From NCBI GenBank assembly GCA_022432975.1, contig CM039512.1, positions 2,466,519-2,530,518 of the forward strand: DNA of 64,000 bases. Direction: 5' to 3'. How positions within the stretch are numbered: position 1 is the stretch's first letter; each line of letters begins with the position of its first letter. The translations under genes and the position numbers were made by a program. This document shows, piece after piece, positions 12,401 through 24,772 of the stretch. The DNA is from Begonia masoniana. Taxonomy: Eukaryota; Streptophyta; Magnoliopsida; Cucurbitales; Begoniaceae. Under the pieces are notes generated by a model. It was not told the DNA's origin. It saw nothing but the letters and a program-made list of their open reading frames with translations, and ran no database searches.

Positions 12401-13685
12401 ATTAGCGCTGTTGCTGGTGCGAACAACGGAAGCTCACTTGTGGTGATGTCTAAAGGTGTGATTGTTGTAACTATGTTATCCCAATTTATTTATTATTCTT
12501 CCCTTTTTATGGTACCTCTAAGAAACTATTCTTTGCTTCAAAAATTCTCATCATTATCAATATTGACTGTATTTATATAAGGCCTGCTCATGAAATCTTA
12601 TTCTTGTCATTCACTTTATATTGGCTGTATTTATATAAGGTCTGTGCCCATGAAATCTTGGACCTCTACCGTAACAATAGCCGAAGATGAAATTTTATGA
12701 GACTTAAATGCTCATTTTCTGTGTTTCGATGGTCATTTGCATTCCAGAAGTTGCGAAGTTTATTGGTTCAATGGTTTTTATTGTTTTCCCCTGCTACTAA
12801 AAAGCCGTTGCCCAATCTTTGCAGGCACTCAATACACCCAACAGTCTTACAAAGTGAGCGACTCTTTCCCCTTTAAGTGGATAAATAAGAAATGGAGGGA
12901 GGGATTTCATGTGACTTCAATGGCAACTGCTGGAAGCAGATGGGGGATTGTCATGTCTCGCAACGCTGGCTTCAGTGACCAGGTTTGAACCCTACCTCTT
13001 TGCTCTCAAAATCTGATGTTTTTTTCCTTCAGTTATCTTTAAAGCTCCTATCAAATCAAAGGAAAATGGCCATCTTTCTAATTGCAACTTTCCACTCTTT
13101 AAGTTTCTTTCTGAAGGTTTCAAAGCTTAGCTTAGTCATGTCACTGGTGTAGATTCATATATTCATCTTCCCAATAACTCATTCAGGTAATTGATTGATC
13201 ACTCTTGTCCATAGGTTGTGGAGCTTGATTTTCTGTATCCAAGTGAGGGAATCCACAGACGATGGGATAGTGGGTATCGAATAACATCGACGGCCGCAAC
13301 TTGGGACCAAGCGGCCCTCATTTTGAGCGTCCCCCGGCGTAAACCTGGGGACGAAACGCAAGAAACCTTGCGTACCTCCCAATTTCCTAGCACACATGTC
13401 AAGGTAAGAGACAATTAAAAATTTCAAAGTAACGCTGGATTTATTTTCACATTTTAAGTTTATATTATGATGTGACGGACGATAATCGGTGCAATTAATG
13501 TTTTATTTATATTACACTAATTAACTACCAATATGTAAGTGTTACGTCATACATGCACTCAAATTTAAAAAAAAAAAGTGAAATCTATTCATCCTCGCTT
13601 ATGGTGGTTTGTGTTCATCCTGCAGGAAAAATGGGCAAAGAATCTCTATCTAGCATGCTTGTGTTACGGCCGAACTGTATCTTGA
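6409..13685 (+). CDS. MLK3: MUT9-like (casein kinase 1 family) Ser/Thr protein kinase
   Basis: Plant nuclear kinase of the MLK/PPK group, which phosphorylates histone H3 and photoreceptor-signalling partners. Exons read: 6409-6773, 6990-7118, 7305-7378, 7475-7544, 7616-7671, 9893-9964, 10122-10216, 10301-10367, 10450-10579, 10674-10892, 10980-11122, 12086-12260, 12365-12455, 12825-12982, 13215-13403, 13626-13685. From the ATG at 6690 these join without a break into 603 codons plus stop. Visible motifs are the glycine loop [13 protein letters not shown], catalytic loop [16 protein letters not shown] in place of DFG, and the long family-specific C-terminal region ending YGRTVS. The basic N-terminal tail ([18 protein letters not shown] onward, from ATG 6409) is in a different frame and hits TGA at 6691. 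One base appears to be missing between about 6600 and 6690. The product is therefore either full length (sequence error) or starts at 6690 without the tail. The closest Arabidopsis relative I recall is At2g25760. Confidence 0.9.
8500..9719. mobile_element. LTR-retrotransposon remnant inside intron 5 of the kinase gene
   Basis: The insert starts TGTTAGGAATA (8500) and ends GGATCCCTAACA (9719), the TG...CA termini expected of LTRs. It is flanked by a perfect 5-bp duplication, gtttt (8495-8499 and 9720-9724). The segment 9403-9719 (317 bp, TGTTAGG...CCTAACA) looks like a complete right LTR, with a cttgaggacaatgtgg stretch just upstream such as often precedes it. Only about 11 bp of the left LTR are recognisable before SINE-like sequence begins. 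I recognise no gag or pol. The open frame at 8927-9361 has no family match that I can see. It lies wholly within a 2.2-kb intron. Confidence 0.7.
8510..8738 (-). mobile_element. tRNA-derived SINE-like sequence
   Basis: Read on the minus strand from about 8738, there is a near-consensus pol III A box, TGGTTAAAGGA (8717-8727). It is followed about 25 bp on by a B box, GAGTTCAAATTCC (8679-8691). The A-to-B spacing and order match tRNA-derived plant SINEs. It seems to interrupt the left LTR of the surrounding element. I found no convincing target duplication or tail, so the ends are approximate. Confidence 0.5.
11386..11946 (+). repeat. 67-bp minisatellite in intron 11 of the kinase gene
   Basis: Eight near-perfect copies of a 67-bp unit, beginning agggagagagttgtacat and ending ggttttatcttcct, start at about 11386, 11464, 11531, 11598, 11665, 11732, 11799 and 11866. 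A truncated ninth starts at 11933. The first copy carries an extra 11-bp duplication of attggaaaaaa. Units 2-8 look identical, so expansion was recent or homogenised. Each unit junction reads ttttatcttcctag, a good 3' splice-site look-alike. Confidence 0.97.
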
Positions 13686-14155
13686 GGCTGCCTCCAACGG
13701 GGGTCTCGTTTTAATTTAAAAAAATCAATGTTTTCTACACGTTAATCTTGGCTAGCCAGATGTGGCAACATAGATTTTGTTGTATGAATAGTATTATTAT
13801 TAAATCTGTACGACCTATGCCATGCCTACTTTGGTACTGTGCTGCTCTGTTTTGCTTCGTTTCTTTTCTTTTTTTGCATCAAGTGTCAAGGGTCTAAGCT
13901 TTCTCCACCGTCTGATCTGTCTGTAAGATGATTGAAGGGGCCAGACATGACTACGTATCAGCTTCGTATCTAAGATTTACCCATAAGGTCTTTAATTACG
14001 TAGCATAGGAAACGAAATATAAAATAAAATAGATAGAAATGCAAATGTTGTTTTGAGGGAGAAGACGCAGAATCAGTTTCAAGAAAATCTATGCTGACAC
14101 GTCTTAGTTATCTGATAAAACCAGCGTCTTGCACACAGAGAGAGAGAGAGAGAGG
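13686..14155. other. Intergenic: kinase 3' flank and promoter side of the DnaJ-type gene
   Basis: Contains the kinase 3' UTR and then the 5' leader of the next gene, including a GA-repeat at 14139-14154 ending directly at the ATG. No other gene is visible. Confidence 0.4.
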
Positions 14156-16236
<2,081 letters not shown>

Positions 16237-16777
16237 TACCCTTTTTGTATAACCATTCAAAGAATCTATTTAGGTGTAAGTTTATTATTTTAGCAGCATT
16301 CTTTTTCTGTTTGTATGATTTTTATACAGCAATTTTGAGCATTGAAAGTTACTCAGTTCAACTACTATGCTTCCATAACTATAGTTTGGGTGCTGATTAA
16401 ATCAAATAAAGCAAATTCCCATAAATCACAGGCAGATTTTACAACTTCATATGAAATTTTGATGAATGTCAGCTCCTGAAAAGAACCGATAACAACTTCT
16501 AGCTAGTTCAGTTCCTACGAGCCTTACATAATTCGTCCAGAAAGTTCAAACCAGCTCAATTTCATCATTCACCATTCATTCAAGCAGATGAGTTGGGAAA
16601 TCGGCTCGGATTCACCAATTGTAGATTGTCTCAGACCATCGAGATAGATATTCTTCAATTGGGTCTCCTGAGAATTCGTCAAGTGATCAAAAAACACTTT
16701 AGAGGAGGCTTTAATTCTTCCACAAATTGTGCTTCTAATCATCAAAGCAAAGCTTGGATCCGCTGTTAGAGTTTTCT
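16237..16777. other. Intergenic between convergent genes
   Basis: The 3' flanks of two genes pointing towards each other. The minus-strand frame at 16569-16781 abuts the stop of the GTPase gene and has no family features; it is probably 3' UTR. Nothing else is recognised. Confidence 0.4.
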
Positions 16778-19700
16778 TCATACACCAACTTTGAGGTCAC
16801 TTTTTCTAACCTTAGTTTTTCCTTGACCTTGCGGCTTATTTGTGGCTTGGTCGGCCTTGGAGACTATTTTGGATACTGTAAAGCCTGAAATTTCAAAGAA
16901 ATTTGATCTAAAAGGGATCAAAGAATCTCTAAGAATAACATCAATTCCCTCGTATGTCCAAGCACCCAACTTTGCCTCCCCTTTTAGTCCAACAGCAAAC
17001 CAACCGAGCCCGGCTGCTGCAATGTCCATAGAACTTGAATCCCAACTATTTCCATTTACTCGAACTTCCTTCCTTACCCATTTCCCAAGCTCTGCAACTC
17101 GGTGTCGCCCAATTGGTGGCTGAGCAAGTAGAGAAAATCAAAATCATATTGGTCAACGATATGACTTCTAATTTGAAAAGAAAAACATAAACAATTTGGC
17201 TTCAACTAAATAAGTCAACCTCAAATACTTTCTACCTCAATCCATCTACCAGAACTACATAATCTAATTATGACCATCTTTTATCCTAATATTAAAGGTA
17301 GAATACATTTTAGACCCTAATATTTGAGATTATTTACTGAGTAGACATTAAACTTTTGTTTTTCTTTTACAAATTAAACCTTCACTTTTCAACTATCAGT
17401 AATTTGAACCTTGCAGTCAATTTATCTACATATCTACGAACTGTATACTACGTTTTCCATTTAATTAGAGATTTAACTTGATTTATAACATTTCATGAGA
17501 TTTCTAACTCGATTACAAACTCTATCCATCTATTCTCCAACGATTTCGAACTCTGTTGAGAAATCAACGACATAGTTCGAAATTGAGTTAGAAATCACTG
17601 AAGGCACAAAAAATCCGATTAGAACATCTGATTAAGTGGAAAACGTAGTGTACACATGTTAGATTTAACAGTTAAATTGACAACAAAATCTAAATTATTT
17701 ATAGCTAAAAGGTGGAAGTTTAATTTGTCAAAAACAGAAAAACAATTTGAGGTTAACAAATGACTATAAACATGCGGTCTAACTTACACTCTACCCTAAT
17801 GTCTAGAGGGCTCAGTGAAGCTATAAATTTTGAATCATGAACTGAACCACCTCACAAAATTTGCATAGCAAAACTAACCGCGAAAAAAAATAGAGAAAAA
17901 AAAAAGTAACATCGCCATCTGATACAAAATTGAAGTGTCCGAATCTAAATGCCAAGGATCATAAAATTCTCATGATGTAGTCAACAAGTAATCATAAGAA
18001 CCCAAATTAAATACCTCAGAATAGTCAGACAAAATACCTGTAATTGATGACCAAAATGTTCTTCTAGAATCACATCCGCGTTCTCCGTTTTTCCCATGTG
18101 CAACGGAAGACAAGGAGATGCCCAGACAGTAATATAAAGCGAATCTACTGATGCTTCTTCAACATCTAGCCTCATTAGGCCCGCAATATGAATTGTGTGT
18201 CCAACCTGAAACCAAACTTAAGGACATGAAGCATAACACCTACAGACACTGACTTTAAAATAAAGAAAGGCAGAAAAGAGTCAGGACAATGAGGGGATGT
18301 TTCTAAAATTTTATATACAGAATTCAAAGTTTGCAATTCTCAACACAATTGCATAATACCAACCACAGTGGCGAACCGAGATTATTTTTATTCATCTATT
18401 TTAATCAATGGCAGCCCTTAATCTTCAAGCGTGCTAAACGGATTAGAATGCACTAAAACTACAAAATGATTTAAATGTTTTATTAGCCTCAGAAGGCAAT
18501 CAATCCAACTTCAGTTTTAGTAATTTCCTAAAAGAAGGCAAAGATTCAGTGGCTATGACAAGTGAACAAAAGTTTGATAAGTCATATTTGAAAGCCAAAA
18601 TCCTTACTCGTTAGCAAATTTAAAGAGAATGACTATTTCCATTTATCTAAAAGTTAAATTAATCTTTTTCAGAGCATTTTCCATTTAACTAATTTGAATG
18701 TTTTTCAAGGTTATATACCTTAATCCTGTATGTCCTTGGCTTTAACTCCTTGCTGACGTGAACCAGTTTTTGCTCTTCCATCGTCAATCTTGTCGTAATC
18801 TGGTGAGGAAGCAAAAGGCCTGGAGTATCAAACAATTTAGCCTGACCTGGAAGGACACCCTCCACTCTAATTATCCCAAAGTTGTACCAGGAACAGGCGC
18901 TTCTGTCAAATGTGTCATCTTTCCACCAACATGTTTTCCTATCGAATTAATCAATGTGCTTTTTCCAGCATTTTGTGCTCCAATTGCCCAAATGTTACCT
19001 CTTGGCCCTGCCAAATGAAGAACATCATCAATGAGATTCTTCAGTCCCCAATCTCTAGTCGAGCTTACCATGTGCAAGCTAGTTATCTTGTTCGCTCCTC
19101 CTTCCCTCGCTCTCTGCCTTATCCAATACTCTAATCTTGTCGGAGAAACCGAGCTTGGCAACAAATCTAGTTTTGTCACAACAAGAACTATTCTAGGCAC
19201 ATTTGCTGACTTCCCCTCTTTCCAAGCAGCTGAATTCTCCTCAATTGTATCTGAAACCAATTTTGCAACCTTTCTTGGAAATGATCCATCAAAATCCGAT
19301 GCATCAACAACCATCAAGACCACAGACCGGGTCCCAGCAGCCGACACTAACCTTCTACCGACAGTATGATCAAAATCAAAATCCGGAAGCAAATTTTCCA
19401 CATGTCGGATCCTTTACCTTCCCATAATGTCTCAAAGAATGGCAGCGCGCGCAAACCACAGGCATTTCGGATTGTTTGATCATGTTTCCATCCGTATTAT
19501 CACTTTCCTGCTCATTCACAAAACCCTTTTTGAGGAATTCAGAGAACTCCGACTCCCTATCAACAAGTTCGAGATGAGCATGAAGTCGATAATTCGGATC
19601 TTTAGCGGAGGGTTTGACGAAGAATCCAGGATGCTTAGGGTTCGAATCTTGCATGTGAACCCCACAGCCAGGGCACACAGTTTGAGAAATCGATTCTTCG

Positions 19701-19942
19701 TAATTCCCATCACGAATAAGAGGGAAATGCAACGTTTTCGTAGATTTTGAAGAGAAAAACTTGGAGAAACTGAGTAAAAATGACGGATAAGAAAGTACTC
19801 GAACATGGCTAAGATATTGAACATCAAATGTGGAAATTGAAGAAGAACGTGCCAGTAAATTAGTAGAATAGAATTGAGCGCGAGAAGAGAGGGAAAGAAA
19901 AGGTCTGAGCTTTGAAGCAGACATGTTTCGCGCCATCATCAT
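16778..19942 (-). CDS. Circularly permuted organellar GTPase (YqeH/BPG2-like), two frameshifts in this sequence
   Basis: Plant NOA1/BPG2/YqeH-type GTPase, thought to act in plastid or mitochondrial ribosome assembly; closest to At4g10620 by recollection. Exons: 18719-19942, 18038-18205, 16778-17119. The N-terminus is Ser/Arg-rich (targeting peptide), then a CxxC...CxxC zinc module (CPGCGVHMQ, CARCHSLRHYG). Permuted G motifs follow in the order G4 VVTKLDLLP, G5-like region, G1 GAQNAGKST, G3 LFDTPG. Two single-base changes break exon 1. An extra T at about 19402 turns the expected DPT-VENLL into DPTCGKF and a stop. One G is missing near 18872, where TTLGIIRVEG is expected but TTLG-stop is read. 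Everything else is intact and conserved, so sequencing error and very young pseudogene are both possible. I call it a gene with reservations. Confidence 0.8.
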
Positions 19943-20845
19943 CTCTCTCTGCTCTCATCCCGACAGGACAGTCTTAGGATTTGAGGGTTTAAAAGCTTGG
20001 TTTAACACCAGGTGCAACTTTTTGAGCTTCTCCTAATCCGACGTCGTTTTTAATTAGCTCATTCAACTCTATATTTTTCTATTTTCAATAATTTCATTAA
20101 GAAATATATAGTTTTAAAGAATGAGGATTTTCTAATTTATCTCAAAAGGATCAACCTTCTCATAAAGCGATTCCTCGCGGCCCAGACCAATCCGTGAAAA
20201 ACACGGCTCGAAATCAGGCACAACCTCAACCTGATAGTCGACCAGCTGAAACAAGGTCTTGGCAAGATACGATTGGTCTTGGACACCGGGCTAATCCAAT
20301 TTTCAGCTCGGCACCGCAAAATCGAGGTGTATAGGACCTGCAGGTTGAATCACATGTGAAAACTACGTCCGGACCCGATCGGACCTTATAAAAGAAAAAT
20401 AATTCGACCTGAACTGACACGTGAGCTAGTCAACCCAATCGAAATAAATGCAACTAGTCGAAAAATATGTAATCCGACATAAAACAATGGAAATAAAGTC
20501 TACATTCAACCCAAAACCCGACTGATTTAGCTTTGAACCTTGGTTCCACAAAGATGGTTTTGAAATGATACCAACCATCTTATGATTTAGTTACCTTTAA
20601 TTATTCAATTAACACTAATCCGCCTATTTAATGGAAAAAAAGTACTTCAAGTTGGAACTTGTAAAGGAAATGACATATATTTGTGCTGATTACAGAAACT
20701 ATTGTTAAAATTTTGTAAAATTAATACAGGAAGAAAGACAGTTATGACAGAAAATTTAGATGGAGAAGAAGACTCTTTCCTCCTTCAACAAACGAAAAGA
20801 AACCTTAAATTATGTAAACTTTGTTTTGTTTTTTCAGGTTTTGTT
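19943..20845. other. Intergenic, no gene recognised
   Basis: Promoter side of the GTPase gene, then about 300 bp (20130-20440) of higher-GC sequence with short open frames on the minus strand that match no family I know. This could be an old transposon fragment. AT-rich thereafter. Confidence 0.4.
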
Positions 20846-23009
20846 CTAATTAACGAAGTGACAATTTGCTCTGATTTGTGCACTCGTTCCTGTCAACGTG
20901 GTGTCAGCTCCGGCCCCGTGAAGAAATCTTGGTCGGTCTGAAGGAGGCCGCGGCGGTTTACCAGGTTTGTGAAGTAGTTGTTGCCGAATTCGGTCGGGGA
21001 CGACAGGTCGAGGTTGTTCAAGCTACCTGAGTTGCCATTCTGCGGACAGGTTTCGTTCAAGCGTCGCCAAGAGGTGGAATAAAAAGTAGGAGTTGTTGGG
21101 AATTATGTACCCAAACAAGCAAATGTAATAGAACAGTTGTATTATTTAAACTGATTAATATTATGCTTGTATTTAAAGATCATGCTTTATAAAATTCAGA
21201 GAAAATTCTTTGGTTATTTGTGCAAACTTTATATTGATATATATATTGTATATATGAGGGATATAATATAAAGAGTAATAACAAAAACAAGTCCCATGAC
21301 TTATATTTGAAGTATGGAATCTTCAAATAAATTATAGTCATAAACTTAGTTTATCTCATTAAGAATGTATAGTTATATCCCGACTATATATGTAGTGACA
21401 TAAAGTAAATAAATTTTATATAATATGATTATATTGGACTGTACCAGATAAAATTATATTGTTCTTATAATTTCCGTTAAACCTAGAACAAATAACTTTA
21501 TCATAATGATGGTCATATGTGTCTAATCTTAATTCATTGTATTTAATAAACTCCTATTTTATTTTAATTTACTCTTTAATTTACTTGATGAAGTTTTGTA
21601 TGAGTTACAATTCACACACCTCGTATATTGAGAATAAATTAAAATGAATAGCTGAGAATGTTAATATCGATACAATGAAATTCATTTTATTGGATTCCCT
21701 TTTTTGTTAGTTAAAAGATCGAATAATTAGCGCGCAAATTCATAAATCGTTATGAATTAATTATTCAATCAAAGACTAATGGTAGTTAAGGATAAAGATG
21801 TAATATGAGAGGTTAACGGATTATAAACCTAGCTCTATTACGAATCTAAATGGAGGGTTAGTACATATGTAATGACTATATCAATGGACATTACTTTGAG
21901 TAAACATAATCTATAGTTTTAAGAGTGCAACTCTAAGTATTTAGTGGACTTACTTTAGAGTTAATAATTACGTTAATTGATATAAAGAGTTTATATTAAT
22001 TAACGAAAAAATTATTGAATCTTAAAATTATAGGTCCATCGGTCCCTTTGTCACCTTCTATCATTATTCGAATAATAGAAAAATGAACAAAGAAGATTAA
22101 ATAATTAACTATGAGTTAATTATTTAATACACTCAATAATAAGTTTATTATATTTCATTAGATGAAATAGTTGAATAATCAACTTATAAGACACATGACA
22201 AAAGTTGTCATAATTAATATGTTCGTTATGTTTCATTAAATGAAATAATTGAATTGTTCAATTAATTAACAAATATAAAGTTATTTTTGAAAATAGTTTT
22301 TTAAATGGATTTTGCCAAATCATGGTACCATGTGTGATGCCATGATGAGAAGTTGTTTTGATTTCCATAACATCTTTTGTTATAAATATTATTAAGAAAT
22401 CAATTCTAACTTAATGGTAAATTAAATTTTGTAACGTTTGTTTCTTTTAAATGTTATGATAACCGTTACAAAATTATTACACTATAAATAGAGGTTAAGA
22501 CCTCATTTGTTAACAGATAGTGTATGAGAATTCATTTTGAGAAACAATCTATTTTAAAAGCATTTCCGTGATGGTTTGGAGAATTGTTCTCTATATCCAT
22601 ATAGATCGTCTCATGTGTTGAGAAAACGATCTATCACAAAATTGAGTGTGATCCTTTTATGTTCATCACGCCCACACGTCGTTATTCGAGGTGAGGAGGA
22701 TTAATAAAGAAGATCGAAGGCTCTTCGATGTTAAGAATTTGTTCTTCAAAGGTAATTTCTTTAAATCTAACTTATTTGTTTTTATTGTATATAATTATTC
22801 ATATATCATAAATGACGATCCTATTATTATTGTGAAAAAATTGTTTTTCATAATATTTACGTTGCGCTACGTATGGGTGTTATGAACACCATTAATTTCG
22901 CCGTGTGAGGGAACTTAAATTCAACAGGAGTTAGCTGAGCAAAATACCCTCCAAACAACACAGCAAACACGCAGAAAACAGAAGCTGCGAGCTGAGAAGA
23001 AGAAGACAT
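20846..23009 (-). pseudogene. Class III peroxidase relic, internally deleted and split by a solo LTR
   Basis: The ATG at 23007-23009 opens a clear secretory signal (MSSSSQLAASVFCVFAVLFG) and the mature start QLTP. On the far side of a 1.8-kb solo LTR the sequence resumes as TPTFYSTSW. It then jumps to the distal part of the peroxidase fold: CPQNGNSGSLNNLDL, FGNNYFTNLVNRRGLLQTDQ and FFTGPELTP, then a stop. The true C-terminus LTGTSAQIRANCHFVN with TAG at 20846-20848 is still readable in another frame. The whole central region, including both haem-ligand histidines and the catalytic Arg, is deleted, and about 40 residues are missing before the C-terminus. A plausible TATA box survives upstream. 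It cannot encode an active enzyme. Confidence 0.88.
21094..22926 (+). mobile_element. Solo LTR (1833 bp) with 5-bp target duplication
   Basis: Begins tgttgggaattatgt and ends aaattcaaca, so the termini are TGTTG...CAACA. It is flanked by a perfect ggagt duplication (21089-21093 and 22927-22931). Inside, ctataaatagagg near 22483 looks like the LTR promoter TATA box. No primer-binding site, gag or pol is present, so this is a solo LTR left by LTR-LTR recombination. It interrupts the peroxidase exon between the codons for QLTP and TFYS. Orientation is inferred from the TATA box. Confidence 0.9.
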
Positions 23010-23093
23010 GATTATTTTGTCAAATGAACTATCTCGATTAGCAGATTTCTGTGGTTCTTTTGAAGAAGAAGAAGTAACACACCCTTTTATAGA

Positions 23094-23101
23094 GAAGAAA
23101 C
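23094..23101 (-). promoter_or_regulatory. TATA box of the peroxidase relic
   Basis: Minus-strand TATAAAAG, about 85 bp upstream of the peroxidase ATG, in context ctctataaaagggtgtg. The position is right for a plant core promoter. Confidence 0.6.
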
Positions 23102-24772
23102 TACATGGTAGGTGAGACGAAGATGTTGGCCTAAAAGAACTTGTATGTAGTCATAAAATAATATAAAAATACGCGTAGAATATTATTTCTTTCTACTTTT
23201 CAATATTCAAAAATGAATTCCTTTTACTTTTTTGTCAATAATTGCTGACTTTTTCTTGCCAGATATAGTTTAGGGTTTACTGATTACTGAAGTGTCATGT
23301 CGTCTAGTAAAAACAAGTCATCACATCAATGTATTAATCTGAAAAAAGTGAATATCAACTCATAAGTAAATGGAGTAATAAAAATTCTAGTACTGCATGC
23401 ATGCATGACTTTTGATTATTTTTTTTTTACGTACATTAGAAATATAATGACGTAACTTATAGTATAATGTGTTGATTTTTACTACATTAGAAGTAATACT
23501 AGATTTACATTCTAATTTTATTTTAATTATTTAAAATTATCTTAATTATGAACCAATTAATGAAAGACACCTAATTGCCATGTTAAAATAAAATTAAAAT
23601 ATAAATCAAACATTACCCATATATTAGTATTGTTTTTCCGATGTTTTATGAATTGCAATACGATGGCTAGAACTCTTTATTTAATACTACTTAGATTGAA
23701 TTTGATATGATAACATGTTTATTAATCTGATATTTGCGTGTGACACGAAGTAATAAGAGAGAACTTCTGATGTCGTATTCTTTGGTGAGAATTCCTAAAT
23801 ATATAAGCGGTATTGCAATTGATTATGGTCTTGCAACAAATGTTGTCATATACGTCATTAGATACGACTCGAGTGATCATAAAATACTGCTCTTTTAATG
23901 AAACAATAGTTTATTTTCGTCGAAATATAAAGTGAATCAGAAAGTTATAAAAATGAATAGTTGACATTTTATAGGTGATAATAAGATAAAATCGAGCAAG
24001 GTAATACTATTAAAAATATTTGTGACAATTTTCGATGATTAGGAGGTTGGACTATTTAACTCTTTTTTCAGGGATTTTTTAAAATAATTATTATTCCAAA
24101 AGAGTGGGTGAATAAGTCAAGGATGGAAGGTTAAGTAATTTTTCTAGCGATATATTGTTAATTGACAATGTACTAATAGCTAAGCATACATCAGATTAAA
24201 TGTTAAATAAGTCTACATATAAAGGGTCAGTCTTACAATCACGGTGTTAATTATACGATTTACATTAGTTGAAAACCGCGGGTTTAACTGATGATTTGCG
24301 TGGAAAGAAATCTCATATTTTGGATAATTAAATTCGATGGAGGACCGTGATAGAAACATCAGGAAGAACGATCTGACCAAAAAACAAGTATTCGAGTGGC
24401 CTGGTCTTCTTCAAGGGTCGAATCGTTCCACTTGGTACTTCCATCGAAGTCGAGGCGCAAGGCATTCCTTCGTCTCCCACCCGCAGCTTTCCAAATCGGA
24501 ATTTCATGTAATATTTCCCCGAAATCGGCTTGACTTATAACTGGGATCCTATGCTTAACTGCAATATTGCATGCATGCAAAGATAATAGCCATAGCTTTT
24601 GGAAACTTCTAGTTGATCTCATCTTTTGGTTGGTTGGCAAAGCTAGATAACCTTATCCTTGCACTCTAAAAGATAAATCAAATGACATTACGAAACAACT
24701 AGTTTGTCATAAAATAAAAGATTAGCTAAACATCTGACAAACAAAAAAGCTGCAAAAAAGATGGCCAAATGC
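23102..24772. other. Intergenic AT-rich region, no gene recognised
   Basis: Very AT-rich to about 24300, with a short tgca-repeat near 23395. The stretch 24330-24640 is more GC-rich and has overlapping open frames on both strands (67 and 93 codons). I recognise neither; it may be a gene fragment or 3' flanking DNA of the CCCH/KH gene. Confidence 0.4.

Noticed and set aside
20137..20420. Minus-strand frames of 60-64 codons upstream of the peroxidase relic
   Set aside because: Short, overlapping and without a recognisable domain; the region was left as unassigned.
24337..24640. Open frames of 67 (+) and 93 (-) codons near the CCCH/KH gene
   Set aside because: They overlap on opposite strands and show no signal, domain or splice context that favours either.
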